DNA of 64,000 nt from Trichomonas tenax (Eukaryota > Parabasalia > Trichomonadida > Trichomonadidae), in assembly GCA_023091735.1 (NCBI GenBank), contig JALKBU010000148.1:1-64000 (forward strand). The letters are read 5' to 3'. A program made the position numbers and the translations under genes. This document shows positions 40,633 through 50,650 of this stretch, piece after piece. Under the pieces are notes generated by a model. The model was given only the letters and a program-made list of their open reading frames with translations. It made no database searches and had not been told where the DNA came from. Position 1 is the stretch's first letter, and every line of letters starts with the position of its first letter.

Positions 40633-43600
40633 TTAAGAGTCGATTCTCTCAAAGAAACGAGGAATCTCGTGATCATAGACCATGAAGAACTCTGGTGGAA
40701 GAGTCTTCTCGATCTTGACGTCTGCCTTCTTAGGCTCTTTAGTGTCGACACCGATCTTGGTGTGCAAGAAGAGTGTCTGGTTCACCAGCTTCACCGGCTG
40801 GACAACTGTTCGAGTGTCTTTAGACTTGATGATGTTAGCGTGGTGATCTATCTGGTCCTGGTACGGAAGGAAACGAGCGGTTGAGATGTCCTGCATGAAC
40901 TGCGCAATGTTGATGTAGTCCTCCTCTAGCACCATCGGGAAGGCTGTCTCGTAGTTCATCAAGTCGACGTTGCCTGAGAAACGAGGGAGCTTCGGAAGAA
41001 TCTGAAGGATCGGAGTGAGTGCATCCGCCATGTTCTTTGGTGCTGTCTTCATCGCAGGAAGGGTGATGTTCGACGCGTCGCCGCCGTATCCGGGTGAGTT
41101 CTTTGCAACAACGAACAAGAAGTCCATAGCACGAAGTGTCCCTTTGTCTAGTGCACGAAGAACGAGGTGCTCGAATGAAGAAACGAGCATTGTGCGTTCG
41201 TGCTGCTGCGAGTTGACAATGAGTGACTGAGCCATCGCGAAGATCGCCGTGTAGACGGACTCGTTGTCTGAACCGGCCATGATAGTCCAGTTAGGGACAA
41301 CTTTCTCGACCATGTCAAGTGCGTGCATGTTGACCTCGAGAGCGATTGTGTCGAGGAACTCCTCTGGAGATGAGTTATCTGGATCGCTGAAGTATCCGTC
41401 CAAGATGTTTCCGACGCCGGTGCCCTTGAATGCTGTGGCCAGGCTGATGCCGGCATCAAGTGCCAAGTCGATCAAGTCGCCCGGAATTCCGCTCGAGTAT
41501 GGCTCGAAGCAGTGATAAGCGCAGAAGCTGCCGAAGATGATCGGAAGGATCATCAGGAATGTCTGGAGCTTAAGTCCGCTCTCGCTCGCAGGGATGATTG
41601 AGATGTATGTTGAAAGGAACTGGAACGTCTGGATCGATGCAGATGGGAGGTTGAATAGGTGACAGATTCCAGAGAGGTGCTCCTTGAGGTCGAACTGGCT
41701 GTTGAAGAAGCTCGGGGTACGTGAGAACTCTGTGAGAAGTCTGATCGCAGATGTCGCAGAAACTGGGTCCTTCGACCAGTTGTAGATGAATGGCGTTGCG
41801 AACTGAGCGATGTAGAACGATGTCTGAAGAGGAAGACCGTCCTTCCCGCGGAAGTTCGTGCAGACGACTTTGTAGAAGTAGTCGAGGACCTTCGACGTGT
41901 AGCTTGAGACGAACTGGAGAGAATCTGACTGGAACGGGACTTTGAGGACTGTGTAGACACTACGCATGAACCACAGAACTTGCGGATCGTCAATTCCTGC
42001 CAACTCAATCAAGATGACGAGCGACTTCGATGCAAGGTCGAGATTGCCGCAGTACGCGGCCCAGCTGAGTGCGCATCGTTGCCACGATGATGCAACAGGT
42101 GGAAGATACTGCTTGATGCCGTTGTACAAGTTCGCGACAAGTGTTCGGATGTCTGTGTACTTAGTAGTTCCTGATGTGTATGAAACTTTAGTGTTCTTGT
42201 TGTAGCCGTCTTCTGGGTTCTTGATGAACCTGTTGGAGATCTGCTCGACGATGTCTGAGATTAAGTCGAAGTCTGGATTGTCCGGCTCGTCGATGTGAAG
42301 CAAGCAGAACTGGACCAATGGCGCAAGGACTGTCATGACGTGTGAAATGTCGATCAGGATGAGCTCCTGGAGGATGCGGAGTGAGAGTCTGACGTGGTTC
42401 GTCGGATTTCCTTTGACACTGTCGGCGTCTGTATCATCTGAGCCGTTGTCCATGTGGATGATTGTGTTGAAGAACCAAAACTGGAAGTTAAGAGGCTGAA
42501 CTGTCCTGTATATGTAATCGACAGGCTGATTGATGTTAAGTGTAACCAAGATGGCGCAGGCGGCATTGATCCTGTTCTTGTTCGTGAATGTAAATAAGAT
42601 ATCGCTCAAATAAGTTCTGTTCTCTGGGATGAGAGAACCGAATGAAACGAAGATGTCGCAGAAGAGAGGAATGAGAGAAGAATCTAAGTTCTTGTGAATG
42701 TAAATGATGCGCTTGATGAACGTGAGGCCGCACTCCTCAAGTCTGATGTGCTTAGCAATGACGTTGAAGATAGAGAGGAGAGAGATCATGTCGTATGAGT
42801 CTTTAGTTTTCTCGATCTGATCGAGGAGGACATCTGTGACAGAATTGACGATGAATGGCATGTGAGTGAACAACTCATCGCACAATTTAGAAAGAGAGCC
42901 TGGTTTCGCTGGCTCACTCCTGACAACGTGCGTGGAGAAATTCTTTGACAAGTATGTGTTGAGCAATGCTGTGGAATCGAGTTTTGTTGGTTGTGCCATT
43001 GCACAGAAGATTGGGAAAATACGTTGCATGACACGATATGCATGAACACGGTCGTTGTAATCGAATGATGTGAGCTTCATAAGGCACAAGACAGTAAGTT
43101 GCCCCATGTTGTTGAATGCACGCGTGTTTGCATCCTCGTCAACTTCGATGTTCGGAACTTCACTCGTGCTCTCGTATGGATTCTTGTCCGGTTCGTTGAC
43201 ATACATACGGAACAATGTTGTTGAGGATCTGTTGTGCTGACTTCCTGATGAAAGAGCACCACGGATGAATCTCGCGTAGATCGATGGGTTGAGGACAAGT
43301 GCAAATGTGAGATCTTCATCTGATGCGTTAACGAGTGTCTGCTCGCGTGAGTTCTCGATGAACTTATCCTCGCTCGAAAAGATGTTCGGTGTGCCTGAGA
43401 GAAGAGCCATAGTCTCGCGGCACTCTTCCTGGATTGATGCATCATTGACCATCTTCCTGATTGATTCGATGTACTCGTAAACGATGATTCTCTCGTTAAG
43501 AGACCACTCGTGTGAGAAGTGGAAAAGCTTAGGAACTGACAAAGAGATGTTGTTGACAGATATGTGCCTTGGACGCATCGCCTTGCAGAGCTCTGCTGTG

Positions 43601-46515
43601 AGTTTCAAGAACTTCTTGACGAGTTCGTTGATCTCCTTGTTTGTAAGAATTTGGCCGAACTGAGCCTTAGTGACGATTGTTGTCATCAAGCTCAGCGCTG
43701 AGTTGGATGATGAGAAAGCGGATCTTCCTGCAACAAGGATCGTCTGGAAATCTGGACTACGTGCAACGGAGATGAACAAGTCGATTATAGCAAGTGGAAC
43801 TGCATAACTGATCTGTTTGTCCTTCTGCATGACTGGCATCTGCATGAATGCGACAATCATCTGCATCAATTGTGCAATTGCAACTGGAGATGCGACATTG
43901 ACAAAGTTCTGGAGGAATGCCTGCGTCCATTCGCTCTTTCTACTTGTGTGCATAGTGAGAATTTCCTGTGTGTGCTTGCGTAGGAAGTCGTTCTTCATCA
44001 TAGAAACAGATGAAGTGACACTCTCAGTACTGAGTGGAACTAAACCTCTGTACTCCGTGACATACGTTCCGCGACGAAGATATTCGTAGCTCTGGTGTAA
44101 TTTCGTGATCCTCTCGGCATTAAGCAAATAAAGCCTGAAGAAGATCGACAAAAGGATTGAGTAGTTAAACTCTGTAACTTTCGAATCGTCTGTGATGACT
44201 TTCAACTTTTGCAGTGGATTTGCTTCGATGATGACTTCGATGATGTTCTTGAATTTCTCCTGCGTTGAGATGATCAATACTTCGGAATAATATAAAGCAG
44301 CGAGCGGCGCACACGAGCATGTTGACATGTCTTCGAATGTGACGACGGGGAAATCCTTCCTTCCGAGGATCGTTTGAATTCTCGATGCAATTGTATCCTG
44401 GTATGTCAATATCTCTGAGTAGATTGTGATTTCTTGGCTGTTCTGTTCGCATATCTCCTGGAAGCGAGTCCAGATCAAGTAAACGAGATGACGGCTCTCG
44501 ATGTATGGTGAAGCGAGGTGCATCAAAAGCATCGCTTGGACATTCGTAAGCCACCACTGAGTCCACTGTTTGTTCTGGAATGATGGTGTGAATGGGAGAG
44601 AAAGGAACTGAAGCATGAGAGCGAGAAGAGTAAATGTGAATGGCTCGCTGACGTATTCCTTGAGATATCTGATCAAGATTTCGTGTGATCCGTTTCTTGA
44701 TGCTGGATTTGTGATGAAGAGGAATTGCAATGCATATGTCGCGAAGTATGAAATGATCGGACTCGATCCAATGCTGCACCTAATCAAATAGTCTAACAGT
44801 GACATTGGATTAGATGTCAAATCGCTGGCTGTGGCAATCTGTGTGAGTAAGCAAATAAGATGAATTGTGACTTTTTCGTTATCTGTTGATGAATGTCCAA
44901 TATTTGATTGCAAAAGAAGTCTCTCTCGTGATTTGCTAAATGGGAAGATTGTTTTGTAAAGCTTTTGAATCTTTTCTTCGCTTCTTCCGATCATCAAGAT
45001 CATCTTCTCTGTGTCTGTTGCAGATTTAGGATGAAAGTCAGGAATGAGAGTTTGCGGACATTCGTAGATTGACAAAGATCTCAATGGATAAGCTGTCTTT
45101 GATAATTCAGGAATACTCTGAGAGAGGAGGTTGAGTAGTGGGTTCTTGATGACTGAAAGAGTCTCGCGAAGTCTTTGTTTCGAATCTTCAGCTGATTTAA
45201 TTGCTTCTTGGAAGTTTTCGTTGCCATTAAGCATTTGATTGAATGTTGATAAGATTGGAAGAAGAGATGGAATGAGATGAGAGTCTTTGCCGATTGAATT
45301 TATATATGTTGGAATAATATCGCAAATTGTGTGTAAACTTCTAGCGCAGAGATTGATGAGAATTTGTGTTACAATAGGATAAACCTTATCATCGTTAATA
45401 AATTCAGGAATATATTTTTCGAAGAATTTAGAAAGTTTCTTTGGATCAGCTGTTGGCTGCCAAATCATCGCTGTTTCAGACATCAATGAATAATATCCGT
45501 TGTTTTCACCGAATTGCCAAAATGTTGTGGCTTCGTGAACATGTCCGTCTTGGAGTGTGTAAAGCAAGCAATATAGCTTTGTCCTCCAACTGAGTTTCTG
45601 GTCGTCGAAGATTTCTTTAACATTTGCAAGCAATGACTCGACATTTTTCGCAGCGCCTTTGCATTTGATGTCAAGAAAGACATTACACTCTGTAGCGTAT
45701 GACCTCGTGTTTCTCTTTAACGCGTTCTTCACCATTTCGTTGACTGACTTAAGATTTGGAGCATTTAAAGGATTAGCATTTTCAAGTTGATGAATAACGT
45801 GACTAAAAGCTCTCCAAAACTCTTTAGACTTATAATAACCGTCGATGCTGATGTAATAGCTTATTAAGTCGTTAATCTTCTTGCCTGGGCGAATATATTG
45901 AAAAAGAGTAAAAATTAAGACTGGATCGCGCTTTTTGGTCTTCATGGCTGTCTGGAACTGTGAGAATATCTGTGAGTACGATTCTATTGATAATATTCCA
46001 ATAATGACTGAATATTGTTTGATAATTTTGATTAAAAAGCCATGTAAAAGCTCATCGAATGGTTTTGGCGATTGTAGAGAAAACGTAGAAAAAGTTAGAA
46101 TCTGTGTCAATAACGCAGCTCCTTTGTAATCTGATGTAAATGTAAGTAACTGAGCAACAGTATCTGCGACGTAAGCAGCCGCCATTAACTGCGTGAATTC
46201 CTTTACATATATCGGATCTTTAGGATTTGATGTAATAGGAGCTTCAAATATTGAATAAAGCGGGCATTTCGTCGAATAAGGGAATAATTCCAAAACTGCG
46301 TCAATGGCATCTACAGGAGATCCTTTTCCGAGCAAAACGTACTCATTTACGGCAGTCAAGTACTCAGAAGTGCCATATGGAATCGCTTTCGACGCGGAAG
46401 AAGGAGGAAGCTGCTTTGGGTTGCTGCGCAGAAGATCAGCGTATTTCTCAAAAGGCTTTGATAACCCGGTCAAAATTTTTTCAAGTGATTTGGAGAAAAT
46501 TACTGATGCTTTCAT
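40633..46515 (-). CDS. Very large alpha-helical repeat protein, Furry/Tao3-like candidate
   Basis: 1960 residues from the ATG at 46515. The open frame begins farther upstream, but its first 31 codons look like AT-rich leader, and TCAAAATAAAATTT precedes this ATG. There is no signal peptide. The protein is almost wholly helical with HEAT/ARM-like pairs. An early segment (about residues 100-290: TQLMAAAYVADTVAQLLTF, IIKQYSVIIGILSIESYSQI, FSQFQTAMKTKKRDPVLIF) resembles the Furry/Mor2/Tao3 N-terminal region in order and spacing, and the length is right for that family, which scaffolds NDR kinases in cell polarity. No motif is diagnostic, so this is a candidate only. The C-terminal half (about 40.6-44.2 kb) is clearly GC-richer and more codon-biased than the N-terminal half. 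Confidence 0.7.
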   Translation of the reverse strand: MKASVIFSKSLEKILTGLSKPFEKYADLLRSNPKQLPPSSASKAIPYGTSEYLTAVNEYVLLGKGSPVDAIDAVLELFPYSTKCPLYSIFEAPITSNPKDPIYVKEFTQLMAAAYVADTVAQLLTFTSDYKGAALLTQILTFSTFSLQSPKPFDELLHGFLIKIIKQYSVIIGILSIESYSQIFSQFQTAMKTKKRDPVLIFTLFQYIRPGKKINDLISYYISIDGYYKSKEFWRAFSHVIHQLENANPLNAPNLKSVNEMVKNALKRNTRSYATECNVFLDIKCKGAAKNVESLLANVKEIFDDQKLSWRTKLYCLLYTLQDGHVHEATTFWQFGENNGYYSLMSETAMIWQPTADPKKLSKFFEKYIPEFINDDKVYPIVTQILINLCARSLHTICDIIPTYINSIGKDSHLIPSLLPILSTFNQMLNGNENFQEAIKSAEDSKQRLRETLSVIKNPLLNLLSQSIPELSKTAYPLRSLSIYECPQTLIPDFHPKSATDTEKMILMIGRSEEKIQKLYKTIFPFSKSRERLLLQSNIGHSSTDNEKVTIHLICLLTQIATASDLTSNPMSLLDYLIRCSIGSSPIISYFATYALQFLFITNPASRNGSHEILIRYLKEYVSEPFTFTLLALMLQFLSLPFTPSFQNKQWTQWWLTNVQAMLLMHLASPYIESRHLVYLIWTRFQEICEQNSQEITIYSEILTYQDTIASRIQTILGRKDFPVVTFEDMSTCSCAPLAALYYSEVLIISTQEKFKNIIEVIIEANPLQKLKVITDDSKVTEFNYSILLSIFFRLYLLNAERITKLHQSYEYLRRGTYVTEYRGLVPLSTESVTSSVSMMKNDFLRKHTQEILTMHTSRKSEWTQAFLQNFVNVASPVAIAQLMQMIVAFMQMPVMQKDKQISYAVPLAIIDLFISVARSPDFQTILVAGRSAFSSSNSALSLMTTIVTKAQFGQILTNKEINELVKKFLKLTAELCKAMRPRHISVNNISLSVPKLFHFSHEWSLNERIIVYEYIESIRKMVNDASIQEECRETMALLSGTPNIFSSEDKFIENSREQTLVNASDEDLTFALVLNPSIYARFIRGALSSGSQHNRSSTTLFRMYVNEPDKNPYESTSEVPNIEVDEDANTRAFNNMGQLTVLCLMKLTSFDYNDRVHAYRVMQRIFPIFCAMAQPTKLDSTALLNTYLSKNFSTHVVRSEPAKPGSLSKLCDELFTHMPFIVNSVTDVLLDQIEKTKDSYDMISLLSIFNVIAKHIRLEECGLTFIKRIIYIHKNLDSSLIPLFCDIFVSFGSLIPENRTYLSDILFTFTNKNRINAACAILVTLNINQPVDYIYRTVQPLNFQFWFFNTIIHMDNGSDDTDADSVKGNPTNHVRLSLRILQELILIDISHVMTVLAPLVQFCLLHIDEPDNPDFDLISDIVEQISNRFIKNPEDGYNKNTKVSYTSGTTKYTDIRTLVANLYNGIKQYLPPVASSWQRCALSWAAYCGNLDLASKSLVILIELAGIDDPQVLWFMRSVYTVLKVPFQSDSLQFVSSYTSKVLDYFYKVVCTNFRGKDGLPLQTSFYIAQFATPFIYNWSKDPVSATSAIRLLTEFSRTPSFFNSQFDLKEHLSGICHLFNLPSASIQTFQFLSTYISIIPASESGLKLQTFLMILPIIFGSFCAYHCFEPYSSGIPGDLIDLALDAGISLATAFKGTGVGNILDGYFSDPDNSSPEEFLDTIALEVNMHALDMVEKVVPNWTIMAGSDNESVYTAIFAMAQSLIVNSQQHERTMLVSSFEHLVLRALDKGTLRAMDFLFVVAKNSPGYGGDASNITLPAMKTAPKNMADALTPILQILPKLPRFSGNVDLMNYETAFPMVLEEDYINIAQFMQDISTARFLPYQDQIDHHANIIKSKDTRTVVQPVKLVNQTLFLHTKIGVDTKEPKKADVKIEKTLPPEFFMVYDHEIPRFFERIDS

Positions 46516-46744
46516 AAATTTTATTTTGATAAATTTTATTTTTTGATATATTTTTAAAATTGTGGATATTATATTGCTAGGAAGCTGTAATTTTTGCGTC
46601 AAATTCACTTTTACAGTTTTTTCGACATAATCATTATTTCTATGCTACGCTGGTTGATATTGCTATTTTCCAAAAAAATCTTTGATTTTTATATATAGAA
46701 ATGTTTGTAAAGTATTTTATTTGTCAGAAATACCTTTTTTGCCA

Positions 46745-47400
46745 TTTCAAAATGAAAAAGATGATTTTCTCGTCCATTCATTCACTCTGATAGTGCTCCA
46801 ACCGATGTTTGGTATCTTTGTTACGGTGTTGATTTTGATAGTGAACGAATTGAAGGAAATAATCTAACAGTTTCTTCAACAAACAATAAAATCTTTATTT
46901 TTCTCTGTAAATTCGAAAACACAAAGCAAAGCATCCATATACAAACAAATAATCACAAAGAAATACTCCATAGTGAATGCACATTTTCGAACAACACACA
47001 TCCTGTTTTAGTTAAAGGAAACAGTTCCATTGTCCAACATCGATTTTGTTCATCATCACTTGGATATCATTGCTATTGTTATTTAGTCTCTAAATCTCCA
47101 TTTTATAATTATATTGACGAAAGTTCTTTGTCAGAATGTAGAATAAGTGAAAAACATAACATAAACACAAGTATCACCAATGTTTTAATTGGAGCATATA
47201 ACACAATTTGCATTGAATTATGTAACATTTTCAATAATGAATACAAATACACCGTTGCCAACAAGTTGAACTTAGTTCTATTTCTAATTGTTACATTAAT
47301 GATGTGGTTGTAAATTCTGAATTATTTTCAAAAATAGAAACAACTCTAATCAAAAAAAGCAATCGAAACTTCTCGTATTGTTTTAGGTTGTTCAATTAAT
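46745..47400 (+). pseudogene. HxDxxPxDVW beta-helix family copy, frameshifted at the leader
   Basis: ATG near 46752 starts MKKMIFSS, matching the MKK start of the 59.3-kb copy, but an ATTC-ATTC duplication at about 46775-46784 shifts the frame and leads to a stop. The other frame reads on as IHSDSAPTDVWYLCYG, GNNLTVSSTNNKIFIFLCKF, ILHSECTFSNNTHPVLVKG, VQHRFCSSSLGYHCYC, IDESSLSECRISEKHNIN, CIELCNIFNNEYKYTVANK and stops at 47313, shorter than the family. Bases 47314-47400 retain weak similarity. It is more diverged from the 40- and 58-kb copies than they are from each other. Confidence 0.65.
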
Positions 47401-47551
47401 TAAGGAAAAAAACGTCGCAAACATAAAAAAATACAGAATTTTCTATGACTTATGTTCTAATGTTGCAATGACAGTTCTTTCATTCCCATTTTTGATGAAA
47501 TTTAAATAAATTCTCTGCTGAAACGCATTAAGCATGAATTAAAATGAGTTA

Positions 47552-48658
47552 TTACACTTTCATTTTCTGCTTTTTCTTACTGAGTGAATCCTCGAGAAGT
47601 TTCAATTCTTCATCGAATGTAAGTCCTAATATATATAGAGCGTTGCTATCAGCAACACGCTTTGGAGGACATTGAAGATAGAAAGAAGAAACTAAATCAA
47701 AATTATAGTTCGTATGATGCAAATAAAACGGCCTCTTCTCGCAGCCTTGAATAGCAACACTACCAATTGACGTGTTAGTCAAATCATTCACGTTGACTGA
47801 TACTGCGCCATGACACCAATCAAAAGTTTTGAAGTTGATGTCGTGGTCAGCAAACAGATGATTCCTGTATATTATCGTTGTGGGAGGTTGATCTGAAATA
47901 TCATTTAAGAATTCGAATTTCCAAAACGACTGAATGAAGTCTAATAACTTGATAATTTCAATAGGACTGCCCATGTATGACACAGGAGTAACAATTAATG
48001 TCTCTGGTGGCAATAAATATTCATTTCTCAAGTATTCTGAGACAGCATGCGTCTCTTCTTCTCTTTTGATTGTAATATTCTCAGTATAACAGTAAACTGC
48101 ACCTGAATGCATGAAATCTTTGAATGGATCGCTTTGGAATAAAGAATCCATTAAATCACATGTGAAAACGCGATCAATCAATGGTAAATAATGGCTTATA
48201 AACGCTTTATAAATGTATGTTTTCGTCTGATATCTCTCTGATCTTGTTAAATTATCACCTTTAAATTTATCTAAGTTTACAATGTAAACATCGCAAGATT
48301 TTGCAAGTTCCAGGATTCCTTCGTCTCTTATGCATATGTATGCGTAACAATCTACTACAATAATAATTCTTGCTTTACATTTAACAGTTCTTATTGATCT
48401 TATGAGTGGAACTATCGAATCGTGGTGTGTAAAGCAGAAGGAGAGTATAACATCGCGGTTTGTACTATCACCTTCCCAATCATCGACTGAATAATTGCAT
48501 TTTGGACATGAATTATGGGATGGCGGGTTTGTCATAAAGTTAAAAAGTTCGGGAGATTGAATATTTTCGATAGAAGTGAAATAAAATCCTTGCAGCCAAG
48601 CATTTTTTGTTGTAAATTCGAAATTTATATGATTTTGAGTGAGAAATATATATAACAA
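47552..48658 (-). CDS. Putative membrane-anchored glycosyltransferase
   Basis: The catalytic region is of the nucleotide-diphospho-sugar transferase kind: RDVILSFCFTHHDSIVPLIR, a strand pair (ARIIIVVDCYAY), then IDRVFTCDLMDSLFQSDPF with the acidic C-D-x-x-D metal site followed by the typical F-Q-x-D-P-F, and an acceptor-side region ending at FYLHHTNYNFD. Upstream of the listed start the same frame stays open to about 48765 and encodes a hydrophobic stretch (FYAYLLLFIYFQLLYIFL) suited to a type II signal anchor, but no ATG occurs there. The first ATG in frame is at 48535 and would remove the anchor. So the true start is unresolved. Location would be Golgi; acceptor and sugar are unknown. The C-terminus is lysine-rich. 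Confidence 0.65.
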   Translation of the reverse strand: MLYIFLTQNHINFEFTTKNAWLQGFYFTSIENIQSPELFNFMTNPPSHNSCPKCNYSVDDWEGDSTNRDVILSFCFTHHDSIVPLIRSIRTVKCKARIIIVVDCYAYICIRDEGILELAKSCDVYIVNLDKFKGDNLTRSERYQTKTYIYKAFISHYLPLIDRVFTCDLMDSLFQSDPFKDFMHSGAVYCYTENITIKREEETHAVSEYLRNEYLLPPETLIVTPVSYMGSPIEIIKLLDFIQSFWKFEFLNDISDQPPTTIIYRNHLFADHDINFKTFDWCHGAVSVNVNDLTNTSIGSVAIQGCEKRPFYLHHTNYNFDLVSSFYLQCPPKRVADSNALYILGLTFDEELKLLEDSLSKKKQKMKV

Positions 48659-48765
48659 TTGAAAGTATATAAAAAGGAGAAGGTAAGCATAAAAAGTAAA
48701 GCTCCAGTTAGTTATCGGATGCTTGAAATTGTAAGAATGAATATTATAAATGATTTTGACAAAAC

Positions 48766-49132
48766 ATGATTATTTTTGTCATGTAAACTTGTTCATCATT
48801 CATAATGAGGCTGAAATTAGCCTATTTAATCACTATGACATAAATTGAAATCGACCAAAGAATCAATATGATGAGTACTGGGTAAAATTATGCCATAATA
48901 TTTTGAAATCCAATCTTAACAAAAATAAAGAAAATTCTTTAAGCATGTACTATTAGCATACGTTTGAAAATATGTTGGAATGAATTACATAGATAATTCT
49001 TTCAGATATTCAAAATTATATATTGCGTTAATCATTAGTACTATGTTGGTTATGAGAATCCAATTGTAGGGAAAGTAAATAGTTGATTAAACGCAAGAAC
49101 TTCGTGAAGATATTTTAGTAAGAAAAATTATT
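48766..49132. other. Spacer without a supported gene
   Basis: AT-rich, nothing recognised. Confidence 0.4.
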
Positions 49133-49819
49133 TTATTTCTTGTTTGGATAGATTCTTGGACCGAAGATAGATGAGCCAACACGAACAAATGTTGCACCCA
49201 TCTTAAGAGCAAGTTCGTAATCTGCACTCATTCCCATTGAAAGTTCTAAATCAGATGGAGAAAGGCCTAACTCGGAAGCAATTCGCTTTCTCTCTTCAAT
49301 GAGGCAAACGAAGTCTCTCTCTGCTTCACCAGTTTCGCCGATTGTCATAACACCACGGAATTTGAGATTTGGACAATTTTCTACGATGAACTTTGCTAAC
49401 TCTGATGCCTCGGCACCATTTGCAATACCGCTCTTTTGTGGTTCCGCAGATGTATTAATCTGAATTAAAACTTCAAGAGGCTGACGGCCAGCGTACTGCT
49501 TATCGACTTTTGATGCTAATTCTTTGCTATCGATTGATTGGATCATAGCTAAATTCTGAATTTTGCATAATTTGGCGACTTTATTTGACTGAAGGTGTCC
49601 AATCATATGGAATTGTGCTTCAGGAAGTTGCGGGCCCTTAGTGATGATCTCATCGACGTAGTTTTCACCGAAGATTCTGCCTCCAGCCTCGAAAACTTGC
49701 TTCAAATCTTCGATTGGTTTAGTTTTGCTAACGCAGACTAAGCGAGCGTTTGGAGAAATTTTAAGCACATTTTCGTTTATGTGCTTATAATTCTCCGTTA
49801 CATGTGATTCAGCAGCCAT
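49133..49819 (-). CDS. Pyridoxal phosphate homeostasis protein (YggS/PLPBP family)
   Basis: 228 residues, a complete YggS/PROSC-type alanine-racemase-fold barrel that binds PLP and buffers it in the cytosol. The PLP lysine lies in RLVCVSKTKP (Lys32). Family motifs follow in order: FGENYVDE, FHMIGHLQSNK, IQSIDS, VLIQINTSAEPQKSG, FRGVMTIGETG, LSMGMSADYELALKMGATFVR (quoted in part) and GSSIFGPR. The usual length is 220-275. The ATG at 49819 is the only one near the fold start. The protein is very bacterial-like, as is the whole family across eukaryotes, so this does not itself show transfer. Confidence 0.93.
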   Translation of the reverse strand: MAAESHVTENYKHINENVLKISPNARLVCVSKTKPIEDLKQVFEAGGRIFGENYVDEIITKGPQLPEAQFHMIGHLQSNKVAKLCKIQNLAMIQSIDSKELASKVDKQYAGRQPLEVLIQINTSAEPQKSGIANGAEASELAKFIVENCPNLKFRGVMTIGETGEAERDFVCLIEERKRIASELGLSPSDLELSMGMSADYELALKMGATFVRVGSSIFGPRIYPNKK

Positions 49820-50152
49820 TTATCTATATTTTTGTCACTTTTGTTAATCGAATTCTTTCTGGAAACTTGATTTAACTAATCTATGACTAATATACTACAT
49901 ACCACATTATTTGAATCTTTAAAAAACAAAAATTCATGTCAAAAACTTATAATTATAATGAAACAATTCTTTTTTTTGATAATTTTTCAAAAAACAAAAA
50001 CTATTTTTCAAGCTTTCTGGATTAATAAAAAAGGCTTAGTTCATGAATCTAATTACATTGATTTTATTATAAACAAAAAAACTTATATCTATGGATAATT
50101 TAACATTTTTGTGGCAAAACAGTAACGTTATGATTTCATTCAACGAGCGTAG
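49820..50152. other. Spacer without a supported gene
   Basis: The + strand is open at 49883-50098, but the translation is Lys/Phe/Asn-rich low complexity typical of AT-rich spacer. Confidence 0.4.
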
Positions 50153-50578
50153 CTATTGCAGTAAACAATGGAGGTCCTCGTATGTAGTTATCTCGTCCTC
50201 TTCATATTGATCTTTTGTTACTTTGTGGCTTTCTATGGCATTCTTTTTGATGATTTCCCATAGCTCGGAATCTATTTCATTGTACTTCTTATTTAAAAGC
50301 TTTTCTAGCAAATCGTTCGCTTTTTGTAATTCAATTATTTGATTCTGCAATGCAACAAGTATTCGAATTTTATATAATTTCAACTTAGTTGCTTTTTTCT
50401 CCTTTTTAACTAATTCTTGGTATCCTTGAACGTCGTCAGTTTCTGGTTGATCCGATTTCGCTGTTAAAAAAAGAAAATCTTTTTCATTGAGGTCTTGGAG
50501 ACTCTTCAGATCATTGTTGAAAAGATTTTTGATATTTGAAGATAGTTCTGTTTTAATTTTATGAGTGCCTTCTATCAT
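50153..50578 (-). CDS. Small coiled-coil protein
   Basis: 141 residues from the ATG at 50578, which follows an Inr-like TATCATTTTTTTTTCTG. The middle (about 55-115) is a charged helix with heptad-like hydrophobics (ELVKKEKKATKLKLYKIRIL, QIIELQKANDLLEKLLNKK) and a basic-to-acidic gradient. The tail is acidic (DQYEEDEITTYEDLHCLLQ). There is no signal peptide or membrane segment. I do not recognise the family. The Inr and heptad pattern support a real gene. Confidence 0.5.
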   Translation of the reverse strand: MIEGTHKIKTELSSNIKNLFNNDLKSLQDLNEKDFLFLTAKSDQPETDDVQGYQELVKKEKKATKLKLYKIRILVALQNQIIELQKANDLLEKLLNKKYNEIDSELWEIIKKNAIESHKVTKDQYEEDEITTYEDLHCLLQ

Positions 50579-50581
50579 CAG

Positions 50582-50593
50582 AAAAAAAAATGA
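50582..50593 (-). promoter_or_regulatory. Inr-like element of the coiled-coil gene
   Basis: TCATTTTTTTTT on the coding strand ends four bases before the ATG at 50578 and rules out the upstream TTG-led extension of the frame. Confidence 0.5.
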
Positions 50594-50650
50594 TATCAAA
50601 ATAAATATATAACATCCTATTTAGTATTAATTCAACAATGCATTTATATA

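Noticed and set aside
41015..43480. Many long frames on both strands within 41-44 kb
   Set aside because: Shadows of the GC-rich, codon-biased part of the 1960-residue gene; Ser/Arg- and Thr-rich text is typical of out-of-frame translation.
48690..48712. ACTAACTGGAG as the 3' end of a spliceosomal intron in the glycosyltransferase gene
   Set aside because: The trichomonad 3' motif is ACTAACACACAG; only the first half matches and no GTATGT donor with an ATG exon was found upstream.
49883..50098. 71-codon + frame
   Set aside because: Low-complexity Lys/Phe/Asn text, no Inr, no family.
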